Below are positions 19,034 to 28,188 of a stretch of 43,741 nt of DNA, one piece after another (the first letter of the stretch is position 1; each line of letters opens with the position of its first letter). Location of the stretch: contig NZ_JAEMVE010000036.1 in the NCBI RefSeq assembly GCF_029216045.1, forward strand, positions 1-43,741, written 5' to 3'. The notes beneath the pieces are model-generated. The model saw nothing but the letters and a program-made list of their open reading frames with translations, was not told the origin of the DNA and made no database searches. This DNA comes from Sulfurimonas sp. MAG313. GTDB lineage: Bacteria; Campylobacterota; Campylobacteria; Campylobacterales; Sulfurimonadaceae. The position numbers were made by a program, and so were the translations under genes.

Positions 19034-19510
19034 ATGACAAAAGCATTTATACTAAGTGCCCTTTTATCGTCTCTTTTAATGGCAGATGAATTTTCTATGG
19101 ATACGCAAGACACTGCTAATTCTAATACAATGAGCTGTCCACACACCATGCAGTGTAACCATACACAAGAGCAACAAAGCTCATATAAAAAGATTCGTAT
19201 TAGCGTAACAGGACAAGGGGTTGCTCCTACTATGACCTCTTCTCCTGCTCAGGCCTATGCTCTTGCTAAACGTGCGGCCATTGCCGATGCGTATCGACTC
19301 TTAGCAGAAAAGCTTAAAGGCGTTAGAATTGAAGGTTCTGATAAGATCAAAAACATGATGGTAATGCGTTCAGAGATTCGAACCTTTGTAGACGCTGTTA
19401 TTGCTGAAGCTGAAATTATTGAAACGGTTTTTAAAGATGGTTTATGTGAAGTAGAGATGGAATTAACCCTTGACCCTAGACAATGGCAATCAATTTTAGC
19501 CTCACGTTAA
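19034..19510 (+). CDS. LPP20-family secreted protein
   Basis: 158 residues. Signal peptide MTKAFILSALLSSLLMA with cleavage at about residue 17; there is no lipobox Cys at the cleavage site, unlike Helicobacter Lpp20, so it is probably soluble periplasmic. A low-complexity stretch with two Cys-His groups (SCPHTMQCNHT, ~36-46) precedes the LPP20/FlgT-N-like domain: ISVTGQGVAP, YALAKRAAIADAYRLLAEKLKGVRI and VDAVIAEAEIIE. Proteins of this family are linked to envelope and flagellar assembly in this phylum (family knowledge). Ribosome site AAGGA. It overlaps the next gene by 28 nt. Confidence 0.75.
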   Translation: MTKAFILSALLSSLLMADEFSMDTQDTANSNTMSCPHTMQCNHTQEQQSSYKKIRISVTGQGVAPTMTSSPAQAYALAKRAAIADAYRLLAEKLKGVRIEGSDKIKNMMVMRSEIRTFVDAVIAEAEIIETVFKDGLCEVEMELTLDPRQWQSILASR

Positions 19511-19875
19511 TCTTATTAAGTGTTTGTTTACAAGCTTCACAAACCTATATTTTAAGTTACCGTGCACAGATTAAAGACTCGGTAATCATTTCTGAATCCT
19601 TTCATCTGAGTGAAGCTATGCAAGATATTCAAGCAACTACTGCCCAAAGCATACGCCTACACTCTGATACAGCTACTACTGTCAAAAATATCATAAAAGA
19701 CAATCAAGCGCAAGTTCTTGAATTTATGATGAAATTTGGCACACATACCCGCTCTCACGAAAAACTTAGGAATAATATATCAAGCTCTCTTATTACTATC
19801 ACTATACCCCCAAGCTATATAACAGTCGATTTTAAAAATGACTACGCTATAATCACGCGATTAATTACATACTAA
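19483..19875 (+). CDS. Exported hypothetical protein paired with the LPP20-like gene
   Basis: 130 residues, not recognised. Signal peptide NFSLTLILLSVCLQASQ (cleavage ~19-21), then a beta-rich small domain with alternating polar/hydrophobic residues and no catalytic motif. The ATG lies inside the last 28 nt of the LPP20-like gene, so translation is likely coupled. It probably acts in the periplasm together with that protein. The next gene, a FlgR-type regulator, begins 43 nt on, so a flagellar connection is possible but unproven. Confidence 0.6.
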   Translation: MAINFSLTLILLSVCLQASQTYILSYRAQIKDSVIISESFHLSEAMQDIQATTAQSIRLHSDTATTVKNIIKDNQAQVLEFMMKFGTHTRSHEKLRNNISSSLITITIPPSYITVDFKNDYAIITRLITY

Positions 19876-19918
19876 GTAAGAGTCCAATTAATCAAATCTC
19901 TTAAATCAAAGGATATTC

Positions 19919-21235
19919 GTGAAAATAGCTATCGTTGAAGATGATATTAATATGCGTAAATCCCTTGAAATAGCTATGGGAGATTATAATGAATTTGAAA
20001 TTGTTACCTTCAAATCAGCTAAGGATGCCCTTCCAAAACTAGATGATTCATTTGAACTCATCGTCACAGATATTAATATGCCCGGCATGGATGGAATTGA
20101 GTTTGTAAAAGTTCTTAATGGTAAATATGAGGTTATTATCATGACGGGTAATGCCACCCTTCAAAAAGCTATTGATTCTATTCAACTTGGAGTAAAAGAC
20201 TTTTTACTTAAACCTTTTGAAATAGAAACCTTAATAGAAGCTATTAAACGTTCGCATAGGGTTCAAGAAGTAGTTAAGAAAGCCTCTCACAAAAAAACTA
20301 AAAAACAATGTTCAAGTTCTTCTTTTATGGCCTCATCTCCAGCTCTTGAAAAAGCAGTCAACATGGCTACTAAGGCAGCTAAAACAGATGCAAGTATCAT
20401 ACTTACAGGTGAGTCTGGCGTAGGTAAAGAAGTATTTGCTAAATACATACATGAGAGTTCTCCTAGAGCAAAAAAACCTTTTATTGCGATTAATATGGCT
20501 GCTATCCCAGAAAATCTTATTGAAAGTGAACTCTTTGGTTTTGAAAAAGGAGCCTTTACTGACGCGATAGCAGCCAAGGAAGGCTTGTTTGAATTAGCCA
20601 ATGAAGGAACACTTTTTCTAGATGAAATTGCTGAAATGCCTTATGGTGTTCAGGCTAAACTTCTTCGTGTTCTTCAAGAAAGAGAAGTGCAAAGACTGGG
20701 TTCTAAAAAACCTCAAAAGATAGATGTTAGAATTGTATCTGCCACAAATGCAAATTTGCATGAGCAAATAGACAACAATAGCTTTAGAGAAGATTTGTAT
20801 TACCGTTTAAACACAATTCCCATTGCAATACCACCCCTAAGAGAGAGAACCGAAGAGATATTAGATATTGCTACTAGTGTTTTAGCACAAAACTGTGAAA
20901 AATATAGCTTTGAAGACAAGACCTTTAGCGAAGAAGCTCAGGCTTCCCTTTTAAGCTATACCTGGCCAGGAAACATTAGAGAACTTGTATCTGTAGTTGA
21001 AAGAGCTACTATTCTTAGTGAAGGCAAAGACATTACGCCTGAAGAACTCTTTTTAGACAGTAGACAAAAACATGAGTCTCGTGCAAAAAAAGAAAAATCC
21101 ATCACCGATATGGAAAAAGAATTGATTAAAGAAGTGCTTACTTCTTATGAGAACATTGATGAAAGTGCCAAAATATTAGGTATGACAACACGTACCTTAG
21201 AAAAAAAAATACAAACATATAATTTGAAAGGATAA
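19919..21235 (+). CDS. Sigma-54-dependent response regulator (FlgR/NtrC type)
   Basis: 438 residues from a GTG start preceded by AAAGGA. Receiver domain with Asp51 (VTDINMPGMDG), MTGN and KPF. AAA+ domain with Walker A GESGVGKE (164-171), the sigma-54 contact loop GAFTDA (211-216; GAFTGA in most relatives), Walker B TLFLDEIAEM and the arginine-finger region REDLYYRLN. A Fis-type helix-turn-helix ends the protein (IDESAKILGMTTRTLEKKI). Campylobacterota use such a protein (FlgR) to activate sigma-54 flagellar genes; identity with FlgR is likely but other NtrC-type roles remain possible. Only 3 nt separate it from asd. Confidence 0.85.
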   Translation: MKIAIVEDDINMRKSLEIAMGDYNEFEIVTFKSAKDALPKLDDSFELIVTDINMPGMDGIEFVKVLNGKYEVIIMTGNATLQKAIDSIQLGVKDFLLKPFEIETLIEAIKRSHRVQEVVKKASHKKTKKQCSSSSFMASSPALEKAVNMATKAAKTDASIILTGESGVGKEVFAKYIHESSPRAKKPFIAINMAAIPENLIESELFGFEKGAFTDAIAAKEGLFELANEGTLFLDEIAEMPYGVQAKLLRVLQEREVQRLGSKKPQKIDVRIVSATNANLHEQIDNNSFREDLYYRLNTIPIAIPPLRERTEEILDIATSVLAQNCEKYSFEDKTFSEEAQASLLSYTWPGNIRELVSVVERATILSEGKDITPEELFLDSRQKHESRAKKEKSITDMEKELIKEVLTSYENIDESAKILGMTTRTLEKKIQTYNLKG

Positions 21236-21238
21236 AGA

Positions 21239-22276
21239 TTGAAAAAATATAATGTAGCCGTAGTTGGCGCAACTGGAGCCGTTGGTGAAGAGATTTTTCG
21301 TATCTTTGAAGAGATAGATTTTCCGTTTAACAAGATAGTTCCGCTAGCAAGTGAGCGCTCAGCCGGAAGTGTCTTAACCTTTAACAATACAGACTTAATC
21401 ATTAAAGAACTTACAGAAACCGTCTTTAAAGAAGAAGAGATAGATATCGCTCTATTTTCAGCAGGAGGTTCAATTTCTGAGAAATTTGCTTCTTTTGCAG
21501 CAGAAGCTGGAGCAGTTGTTATTGATAACACGAGCCATTTTAGAATGAATGAAGATGTTCCCTTGGTTGTTCCAGAAGTTAATCCACAAGAAATTAATGA
21601 CTGGAAGACAACTGGAATTATTGCTAATCCAAACTGTTCAACTATTCAAATGGTTCAAGTACTTAAGCCTCTTGATGATGCCTTTGATTTAGTGCGTGTA
21701 GATGTTTCTACCTATCAAGCGACCTCAGGTGGTGGAAAAGTAGCTATGGAAGAACTTGTCACACAAATGCAAGACTTTTTTGCCTTTAAGTTAGATGACA
21801 GTGAGCATAAAGCCTTTCCTCATCAAATAGCCCTTAATGTCATTCCTCAAATTGATGTGTTTTTGGAAAATGGCTATACTAAAGAAGAAATGAAAATGGT
21901 AAATGAAACCAGAAAAATTCTTGGTAAGAATGTAGAAGTATCTGCGACATGTGTACGTGTTCCAACCTTACGAGGCCACGCAGAATCATTAACCCTTACC
22001 TTTGATTCGGATGTAGATGCTAATGAAGCAAGAGAGATTCTTGTAAAAGCACCTAATATTATCATCATCGATAATCCTGCTGAGTCTGAATACCCAATGC
22101 CAGCAGCCTGTGTTGATAAAAATGAAACTTTTGTAGGTCGAATTAGATCGGATATTTATAGAAAAAATGTATTAAATATGTTTGTAGTTGCCGATAACCT
22201 TAGAGTGGGCGCGGCGACAAATGCAGTAAGAATTGCTCAAAAATGGGTAGAACTTCAAGAGAAAGCCGGCAAATAA
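21239..22276 (+). CDS. asd: Aspartate-semialdehyde dehydrogenase
   Basis: 345 residues from a TTG start with AAAGGA immediately upstream. NADP-binding VVGATGAVGEEIFRIFEE at the N-terminus, catalytic Cys133 in IANPNCSTIQ, GGGKVAMEEL and the catalytic-His motif LRGHAESL are all present. It reduces aspartyl phosphate to the semialdehyde, the branch point to lysine, diaminopimelate, threonine and methionine. It follows the sigma-54 regulator by 3 nt and ends in a hairpin that includes its stop codon. Confidence 0.97.
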   Translation: MKKYNVAVVGATGAVGEEIFRIFEEIDFPFNKIVPLASERSAGSVLTFNNTDLIIKELTETVFKEEEIDIALFSAGGSISEKFASFAAEAGAVVIDNTSHFRMNEDVPLVVPEVNPQEINDWKTTGIIANPNCSTIQMVQVLKPLDDAFDLVRVDVSTYQATSGGGKVAMEELVTQMQDFFAFKLDDSEHKAFPHQIALNVIPQIDVFLENGYTKEEMKMVNETRKILGKNVEVSATCVRVPTLRGHAESLTLTFDSDVDANEAREILVKAPNIIIIDNPAESEYPMPAACVDKNETFVGRIRSDIYRKNVLNMFVVADNLRVGAATNAVRIAQKWVELQEKAGK

Positions 22277-22297
22277 ACGACAACTGCTTGTCGTTTA
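22274..22297 (+). terminator. Hairpin at the asd stop codon
   Basis: A 10-bp perfect stem (TAAACGACAA / TTGTCGTTTA) with loop CTGC begins at the TAA stop itself. There is no U tract after it beyond UUUA in the arm, so termination may be partial. Confidence 0.55.
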
Positions 22298-22370
22298 TAG
22301 ACTTGGAACCAAAATCGATGTACCAAAGGTACCGATGGCGGAGTTCAATAAATTATAAAGGAATTTATTA

Positions 22371-22886
22371 ATGGAAAAGATTTTTGAGAGTGGCCTTTGG
22401 GCATCTCGTTTCATGGTTATATTAGCCGTTGTTTTTGGTCTCGTTGGAGCCGTTATACTTTTTATTGTGGCCAGTGTTGATATATATGACAGTGCGAAGT
22501 TTGTTGTCACCACATACTTAAGTCATGCCCATCCTCATAACTTTCATGAAGATGTTGTGGGTGGTATTATTGGCGCGGTTGACTTATACCTTATTGGTGT
22601 GGTTATGCTTCTTTTTTCTTTTGGTTTATATGAACTCTTTATCTCAGACATTGATGTAGCCAAAGAAGATGATGACGACAAGGGCAGTAAGATATTAACT
22701 ATCAAAACATTAGACCAACTCAAAGATAAGATTTCTAAGGTAATTGTAATGGTATTAGTGGTTGGGTTTTTCCAAAAAGTAGGACATACCGAATATAATG
22801 GCGCACTTGACATGCTTTATTTTGCAATATCAATAACAGCAGTAGCCTTAGGACTTTATTTCTTAGGCAAAGTAGGGAAAAAGTAA
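22371..22886 (+). CDS. YqhA/UPF0114-family membrane protein
   Basis: 171 residues with about four membrane segments: ~14-40 (FMVILAVVFGLVGAVILFIVASVDI), ~67-88 (IIGAVDLYLIGVVMLLFSFGLYELF), ~117-134 and ~146-166. The block DLYLIGVVMLLFSFGLYELFIS is characteristic of the YqhA/UPF0114 family, whose function is not established. A good AAAGGA ribosome site precedes the ATG. It stands alone between the asd hairpin and a palindromic repeat. Confidence 0.8.
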   Translation: MEKIFESGLWASRFMVILAVVFGLVGAVILFIVASVDIYDSAKFVVTTYLSHAHPHNFHEDVVGGIIGAVDLYLIGVVMLLFSFGLYELFISDIDVAKEDDDDKGSKILTIKTLDQLKDKISKVIVMVLVVGFFQKVGHTEYNGALDMLYFAISITAVALGLYFLGKVGKK

Positions 22887-22939
22887 TAAGCTCAAGCAGT
22901 TTTTTTAAGCATCACAACGCATTAACTGCTTAAAGGCAC

Positions 22940-22994
22940 GGGGACATGACATGAATTTTTCCACTTAATGTGGAAAAATCAATGCCGTGTCCCC
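22940..22994. repeat. REP/MITE-like 55-nt imperfect palindrome, copy 1
   Basis: Outer arms GGGGACA / TGTCCCC and a perfect inner 10-bp stem ATTTTTCCAC / GTGGAAAAAT close on a TTAAT loop, with a short mismatched zone (tgaCATga against caATGcc) between. A second 55-nt element with the same outer arms and T5/A5 blocks occurs at 43642-43696. No transposase is next to it. Similar GGGGACA...TGTCCCC palindromes are known as REP-type elements moved by IS200-like transposases; the assignment is an inference. An unrelated smaller inverted repeat (AAGCAGTT ... AACTGCTT, about 22895-22932) lies just before it. Confidence 0.6.
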
Positions 22995-23051
22995 CCTAAA
23001 CATAGTACCAAGTCACTAAACTAAGTAAAATAACATAAGTAGGATTCAAAT

Positions 23052-24086
23052 ATGGCAAACAAAATATTCGTAGACGCATGTCTCGGCAAAGAAACACCTT
23101 ATACCCCCGTATGGATGATGCGTCAAGCAGGTCGTTATCTTCCAGAGTACATGAAAGTAAGAGCACAAGCAGGTAACTTTTTAAACCTTTGTCATGATCC
23201 TAAAAAAGCCTGTGCTGTAACCCTCCAGCCTATGGATATAGTAGGGGTTGATGCCGCTATTTTGTTTTCAGATATTTTAGTTATTCCTGATGAAATGGGA
23301 ATGGACTTATCTTTTATAAAAGGTGAAGGTCCTAAGTTCTCAGATCCTATCACCTGCGATGCAGATATTGACCGTCTTATTGGTGGTGACGAAGCTGCTT
23401 CTAAACTTACGTATGTTTTTGACACTATCAAGCTTATTAAACAAGAGTTAGCTGAAGATAAAGCACTTATAGGTTTTACAGGTGCTCCTTGGACTCTTGC
23501 TACGTATATGATTGAAGGACAAGGTACTAAAACCTATAATATTTGTAAAAAAATGATGTATACCAATCCTGCCTTGCTTCATAAAATCCTCGCTAAGGTA
23601 ACAGAGGTTGTAAAGTTGTACATGGAAAAACAAATTGACGCAGGTATTGATGTGGTTCAAATCTTTGATTCATGGGCAGCGGCAATTGAGCCTTCTAAGT
23701 ATGAAGAATTTTCTTGGAAATACATGGTAGAGATTTGTGATTACTTAAAATCGAAATATCCAAATATCCCGATTATCATGTTTCCTAAGGGTATCCCTAG
23801 CTTTTTAGATAAGGTTTATGGGAACTTTGATGTGTTTGGTGTGGATTGGGCTACTCCAATGGAACTTGCAAAAGAAAAACTTGGCGACAAGTATGTACTT
23901 CAAGGAAATATGGAGCCATGTAGATTATACGATAAAGAGATGACAACGCAAAGTGTTCAAGATATCCAAAATGTGATGGGAACAAGCCGTCATATCTTCA
24001 ATCTAGGGCATGGAATCCTTCCTGATGTTCCTGTTGAAAATGCCATTCATTTTGTAAAAGAATGTCAAAGAGTCTCTAAGAAGTAA
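23052..24086 (+). CDS. hemE: Uroporphyrinogen decarboxylase
   Basis: 344 residues, full length. Signature 1 [15 protein letters not shown] is near the N-terminus and signature 2 [16 protein letters not shown] at ~140-155; the substrate-binding Asp lies in [10 protein letters not shown]. The C-terminal [15 protein letters not shown] loop is also diagnostic. It removes four carboxyl groups from uroporphyrinogen III to give coproporphyrinogen III in heme synthesis. It stands alone: a palindromic repeat lies upstream and a strong hairpin downstream. Confidence 0.98.
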   Translation: MANKIFVDACLGKETPYTPVWMMRQAGRYLPEYMKVRAQAGNFLNLCHDPKKACAVTLQPMDIVGVDAAILFSDILVIPDEMGMDLSFIKGEGPKFSDPITCDADIDRLIGGDEAASKLTYVFDTIKLIKQELAEDKALIGFTGAPWTLATYMIEGQGTKTYNICKKMMYTNPALLHKILAKVTEVVKLYMEKQIDAGIDVVQIFDSWAAAIEPSKYEEFSWKYMVEICDYLKSKYPNIPIIMFPKGIPSFLDKVYGNFDVFGVDWATPMELAKEKLGDKYVLQGNMEPCRLYDKEMTTQSVQDIQNVMGTSRHIFNLGHGILPDVPVENAIHFVKECQRVSKK

Positions 24087-24125
24087 TTTTCCCTTGTAAA
24101 GTTTAAATGCTTTACTATCTCATAA

Positions 24126-24160
24126 CGAGATAAGACTCCTTCAGATAAAGTCTTGTCTCG
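24126..24160 (+). terminator. Hairpin downstream of hemE
   Basis: A 12-bp stem with one U-G wobble (CGAGATAAGACT / AGTCTTGTCTCG, 11-nt loop) starts 40 nt after the hemE stop. A shorter GTAAAG...CTTTAC inverted repeat lies just before it. No U tract follows, so full termination is uncertain. Confidence 0.5.
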
Positions 24161-24234
24161 TATACTTGATCCCAAGAGTTAACAAAAAAAACTAAATTTT
24201 ACTTATAATAAGTATCGCGTGCTATAATTTTACC

Positions 24235-25644
24235 ATGAATATTACTATCAAGAAATTTTTTATTTTATCTGCATTATTGCTTCTTAGTATATACGCTATT
24301 TTAATCTTTTATATTATTGAACTTGATAAAATCAATGCTTCCTTACAGAGCCTTCAAAACTCAAGTTTTAAGATGAGTCAAAAGGCCGATGAATTACGTC
24401 AAAGTTCAGACGATTTGACGCGTTTTGCCCGTACCTATGTTATTACAGCAGACCCCCTTTATAAAACACAATATTTCACTATCTTAGATATACGAAATGG
24501 AAAAGCAAAAAGGCCTTTTGAGTATGAAGGTATTTATTGGGATTTACTTGAACCAAAACGAAGTCAACTTCACCCTCAAAACGATCCAATATCTCTTGAG
24601 GTAGAAATGAAACTTTTACCTTATACTGAGTATGAGTTTTCTAGACTTAAAGAAGCTGAAAACCAGTCAAATAAACTTGTCAATCTAGAAGTACAAGCTT
24701 TTAATGCGATGATTGGTCTATATATAGACGATAAAGGCAACTATACCCTACATAAAGAGGCCAATCAAGACCTTGCCATTTCACTTTTACATTCTGAACA
24801 ATACCATCTTGCCAAACAGTCCATTATGTTACCTATTAATTATTTTCTAAGTTCACTCTCTAAACGAATAACACAAGACACCCAAGAACTACAAGAAAAG
24901 ACTAGGCAACTATTTAAAAAAATATTTGCCCTTATTGCCTTAGATTTTTTCCTTTTTCTTTTAACTATGTATGTCATAAGTAAGAAAGTACTTTCCCCTA
25001 TTTCAAAAATAACAACTATGATTACAAAAATTAAACAAAAAAAAGAAATTTATAAATCAAAATTTTATAAGGATGAAATTGGATTTATGGCCGAAGAGTT
25101 TTACACGATGCATGAACGAATTCAAGACGATCACAAAAAACTTCAAGACTTAGCAAACATAGATGAACTAACAGGAATATATAACAGACGATTTTTCTTT
25201 GATGTAAGCAATAAGATATTAAAATCTGCCTATAGAAATGATCAAAAAGTTTCCTTATTAATTTTTGATATAGATAACTTTAAAAGTATCAATGACAGTT
25301 ATGGTCATCAAATAGGAGACAGCGTATTACAGCATCTTGTTGGTACTATCTCTGCACGTCTTAGACAAGGTGATGTATTTGCACGTTATGGGGGGGATGA
25401 ATTTGTTATTTTATTACAAGACACTAACTTAGAAGTAGCCTTTGAAATTTCAAAATCCTTATGTAAAACAGTAAAAGACAAGGTTTTTGCCTATGATAAA
25501 CTTGTACACATACCTATTAGTATTAGTGCCGGAGTAAGTGAATATAGACATCCCTATACAGACCTCAAGAGTCTTATTAAAAGTGCAGATATAGGTCTTC
25601 ATCAGGCAAAAAGAGAAGGACGTAACCGAGTTGTTCAAAATTAA
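24235..25644 (+). CDS. Membrane-bound diguanylate cyclase
   Basis: 469 residues. Membrane helix ~8-29, a ~200-residue helical periplasmic region, helix ~232-256, a HAMP-like linker and a C-terminal GGDEF domain (~305-468). The active site is intact: RYGGDEFVILL with GGDEF at 386-390, and a product-inhibition I-site RxxD (RQGD) exactly five residues before it. It makes c-di-GMP from two GTP in response to a periplasmic signal. Two TATAAT hexamers precede the start (24204-24209 and 24223-24228); the second ends 6 nt before the ATG and no ribosome site is visible, so a leaderless transcript is possible. Stop overlaps the convergent kinase gene. Confidence 0.93.
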   Translation: MNITIKKFFILSALLLLSIYAILIFYIIELDKINASLQSLQNSSFKMSQKADELRQSSDDLTRFARTYVITADPLYKTQYFTILDIRNGKAKRPFEYEGIYWDLLEPKRSQLHPQNDPISLEVEMKLLPYTEYEFSRLKEAENQSNKLVNLEVQAFNAMIGLYIDDKGNYTLHKEANQDLAISLLHSEQYHLAKQSIMLPINYFLSSLSKRITQDTQELQEKTRQLFKKIFALIALDFFLFLLTMYVISKKVLSPISKITTMITKIKQKKEIYKSKFYKDEIGFMAEEFYTMHERIQDDHKKLQDLANIDELTGIYNRRFFFDVSNKILKSAYRNDQKVSLLIFDIDNFKSINDSYGHQIGDSVLQHLVGTISARLRQGDVFARYGGDEFVILLQDTNLEVAFEISKSLCKTVKDKVFAYDKLVHIPISISAGVSEYRHPYTDLKSLIKSADIGLHQAKREGRNRVVQN

Positions 25645-26546
25645 ATTTCAAGCGTAAATATAGCCCCTTGATTTACATTTTCAACACCTAAGTATCCTCC
25701 CATTTTTTGAGCAATCTGATCACTCATATATAAGCCAATACCTGTACCCTTTCCTTCTTCTTTAGTGGTCACATTTGGTTTAAAAATATCATCTATCACA
25801 TGAGAAGGGATTCCTCCTGCATTATCACTTATAGTTATATACTTTTTACCTTCTTTTTTAAACAAGGATATTACTATTTTTCTCTCTGTCGTCTCATTTT
25901 CATTAAAGGCGTCTTTGGCATTATTTATAATATTTAAAATAATATGCTTAAACTCATTTTCTATGCCTTCTAGTTCTAAAGTATCTTGTTCCTCTACTTC
26001 AAACTCGATAGTATATTTTATAAATTCATCTTTTGTTAACAACAACACCGAGTCAATCGCTTTTTTCGCATCAAAAAATACTATATTTTTATTGGGCCTA
26101 AAAAAGGTTCTAAATTCATCTAGGGTAGATATTAAGTGCTCAATCTGAGAAAAAACCTGTTCCTTATACTCTTTCATATACTGAACATCAAGCAACCCCT
26201 CTTCAAAGTCCATCTCAGCTATCTCACTAAGCATAGAAATAGCATTTAGGGGTTGCTTCCACTGATGAGCGATTGCGTCTATCATCTCACCCATAGCCGC
26301 CATTTTTGACTGTTGTGCTAACATCTTGGCCTGAGACTCTATTTCTTGATCTAAGTCTTGGGTAAAACCCTGCAGTTGCTTATCACTTTGAGCCATAATC
26401 TTATCATGGCGCATCTCATTTTTTTCATATGAGTTTAAAATATGTTCGAGAAGTTCTTTTGAACATTCTTTTTCACCCGCTATAGCCAGCTTTACCTCTT
26501 GTAATAATAATTTATCTTCTTTTTTCATACTCCTATTATACTTCAT
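25641..26546 (-). CDS. Soluble sensor histidine kinase
   Basis: 301 residues as listed; an ATG six codons in (26528) is an alternative start preceded by TAGGAG, but with very short spacing. There is no membrane segment. A helical coiled-coil region (~25-85) leads to H-box IAHQWKQPLN with His94, N-box NIINNAKDAF, G1 SDNAGGIP and G2 GKGTGIGLYMSDQIA. The H-box HQWRQPL type is common in Campylobacterota kinases. It has no adjacent response regulator on this strand; it overlaps tail-to-tail with the diguanylate cyclase gene and starts back-to-back with a radical SAM gene. Confidence 0.88.
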   Translation of the reverse strand: MKYNRSMKKEDKLLLQEVKLAIAGEKECSKELLEHILNSYEKNEMRHDKIMAQSDKQLQGFTQDLDQEIESQAKMLAQQSKMAAMGEMIDAIAHQWKQPLNAISMLSEIAEMDFEEGLLDVQYMKEYKEQVFSQIEHLISTLDEFRTFFRPNKNIVFFDAKKAIDSVLLLTKDEFIKYTIEFEVEEQDTLELEGIENEFKHIILNIINNAKDAFNENETTERKIVISLFKKEGKKYITISDNAGGIPSHVIDDIFKPNVTTKEEGKGTGIGLYMSDQIAQKMGGYLGVENVNQGAIFTLEI

Positions 26547-26561
26547 TTGATATCATTTGAC

Positions 26562-27500
26562 ATGAAATTTATATTTGGCCCCGTAGCATCACGCCGTTTT
26601 GGCACCTCATTAGGTATAGACCTCTCTCCAGACACCAAACAATGTAACTTTGATTGTTTATATTGTGAGCTAGCTCCAGCACAAACTATTTCTTCTTACA
26701 CAAAAGTATATACACCCCAAGAGATAGTAGAAGAACTGGAAGTGTCCTTAAAAGAGCACCCTAATACCGAGGTCATTACCCTCACGGCAAATGGTGAACC
26801 AAGTTTGTATCCTCATTTAGATGAACTCATAAAAAAAATTGATCTCATTAAAAATGACAAACAAACGCTCATCCTAACGAACTCTGCCACCTTGAGTAAT
26901 GAAAAAACCTACCAAAGTCTTCTAAATCTTGACCAAGTAAAACTTTCACTAGACGCAGTTTCTACAGAAGTATTTAGAAAAATAGATAGACCCCACGAGG
27001 ATATTGACTTAAGTAGACTTGTACAAAGCGTTATTAGCTTTTCAAAAGAATATACAGGAAGACTTTTTATAGAAGTTCTCTTTGTAAAAGAGCTAAATGA
27101 TACAAAAGAAGAAATTCAAGCTATCAATACTGTTTTAGAAAAGGTAAATTGCGAGCGTATAGACTTAGGAACGATAGACAGACCCCCTGCTTATCAAATT
27201 GAAGGCATATCGTACGAAAGACTTTTTGAAATATCGCATCAATTTAATCCAGCCTTACCCATACACATAGCCTCAAGAAAAAGTGTCACCTCTAAACCAT
27301 CATCATACACACAAGAAGAAATCATTAATACCCTTGATAAACGCCCTTTAACAAGGGTAGATATAGAGCTTTTATTTGATGAAGAAAGCATAAAATTATT
27401 TGATTATTTACTCAAAAAAGACATACTTTCAAGTAAAAATATTTCAAATATGGAGTTCTTCATTCCTTCTTCAAACCAACAAAGAAAAAGAAAAAAGTAA
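26562..27500 (+). CDS. Radical SAM protein (COG0731-like)
   Basis: 312 residues from ATG 26562; an upstream TTG at 26547 is less likely. The N-terminal GPVASRRFGTSLGIDLSP and iron-sulfur motif CNFDCLYC (CxxxCxxC) define the group of small radical SAM proteins related to the Taw1 wyosine enzymes. TANGEPSLYP is the GGE-like SAM-binding strand. The ~70-residue C-terminal part (EEIINTLDKRPLTRVDIELLF) looks like a winged-helix-type tail. Substrate unknown. The start region is shared with the divergent kinase gene; only 15 nt separate the two likely starts, so promoters overlap the coding ends. Confidence 0.8.
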   Translation: MKFIFGPVASRRFGTSLGIDLSPDTKQCNFDCLYCELAPAQTISSYTKVYTPQEIVEELEVSLKEHPNTEVITLTANGEPSLYPHLDELIKKIDLIKNDKQTLILTNSATLSNEKTYQSLLNLDQVKLSLDAVSTEVFRKIDRPHEDIDLSRLVQSVISFSKEYTGRLFIEVLFVKELNDTKEEIQAINTVLEKVNCERIDLGTIDRPPAYQIEGISYERLFEISHQFNPALPIHIASRKSVTSKPSSYTQEEIINTLDKRPLTRVDIELLFDEESIKLFDYLLKKDILSSKNISNMEFFIPSSNQQRKRKK

Positions 27501-27539
27501 TTCTTTATAAAACTTAGAGAATCTTAAGCAAAAGTTCCC

Positions 27540-27545
27540 TATAAT
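27540..27545 (+). promoter_or_regulatory. Candidate -10 element for tRNA-Asn
   Basis: Perfect TATAAT 80 nt upstream of the mature tRNA. A second AT-rich TTTATAAT stretch immediately precedes the tRNA but is too close to be its promoter. Confidence 0.4.
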
Positions 27546-27625
27546 TTCGGCCTCTTAGCAGTAATGTTAGAAGAAACTTTCAAGAAAACTAGCTCACGCG
27601 ATTGCGAAGCAAAGTTTATTTATAA

Positions 27626-27700
<75 letters not shown>

Positions 27701-28052
27701 CTTTTTTAAACCTCCCAAAAACACTTTGCTACAAGCATTAAGATACAAAAATAACGAGTTTTACTACGCTTGCTACACCTTTTTGATTCGGTTCCCAGAA
27801 CTGATGTATATTTATCGCCGTAAAATAAATTATTTTTATCAAATTAAAATACCTAAATTTCTGATTTCTACTTTAAAAAGAAATTTATAAAAACTTAAAA
27901 CAATTAAGTGTACCTTTAATACAAAATACATGAAAAAGTCTAAGATTAACTATCTATAATGGTCTTATCAAAAAAACATATCTTGTTAGTTAAATATTTC
28001 CTTTTATACTTCTAAGTGCAGAGATTAAGCCCTTTACCACGGATGGCTCTAT
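27701..28052. other. Gene-poor AT-rich stretch after the tRNA
   Basis: About 350 nt with no supported gene. It contains a TATAAT at about 27954-27959 in front of the micro-ORF at 28053. Nothing else is recognised; no attachment-site repeat or integrase fragment is visible. Confidence 0.4.
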
Positions 28053-28154
28053 ATGAGAGATTATAAGCCCTTAGACCCTACAGAAAAAGAAGCGGTTAAA
28101 ACGTTTTGCAAAGCTTTTAAAGAGATTGACTTAAAGACGGATAAAAGTCTTTAG
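28053..28154 (+). CDS. Possible 33-residue micro-protein
   Basis: A short ORF (MRDYKPLDPTEKEAVKTFCK...) that is charged and would be helical, ending in a TAG. It begins about 94 nt after a good TATAAT. The ribosome site is weak and no homologue is recognised, so it may be chance or a relic of a longer gene. Confidence 0.25.
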   Translation: MRDYKPLDPTEKEAVKTFCKAFKEIDLKTDKSL

Positions 28155-28188
28155 TTTTAGCCTCTTGAAGAAACCTATCCTAAATCTT

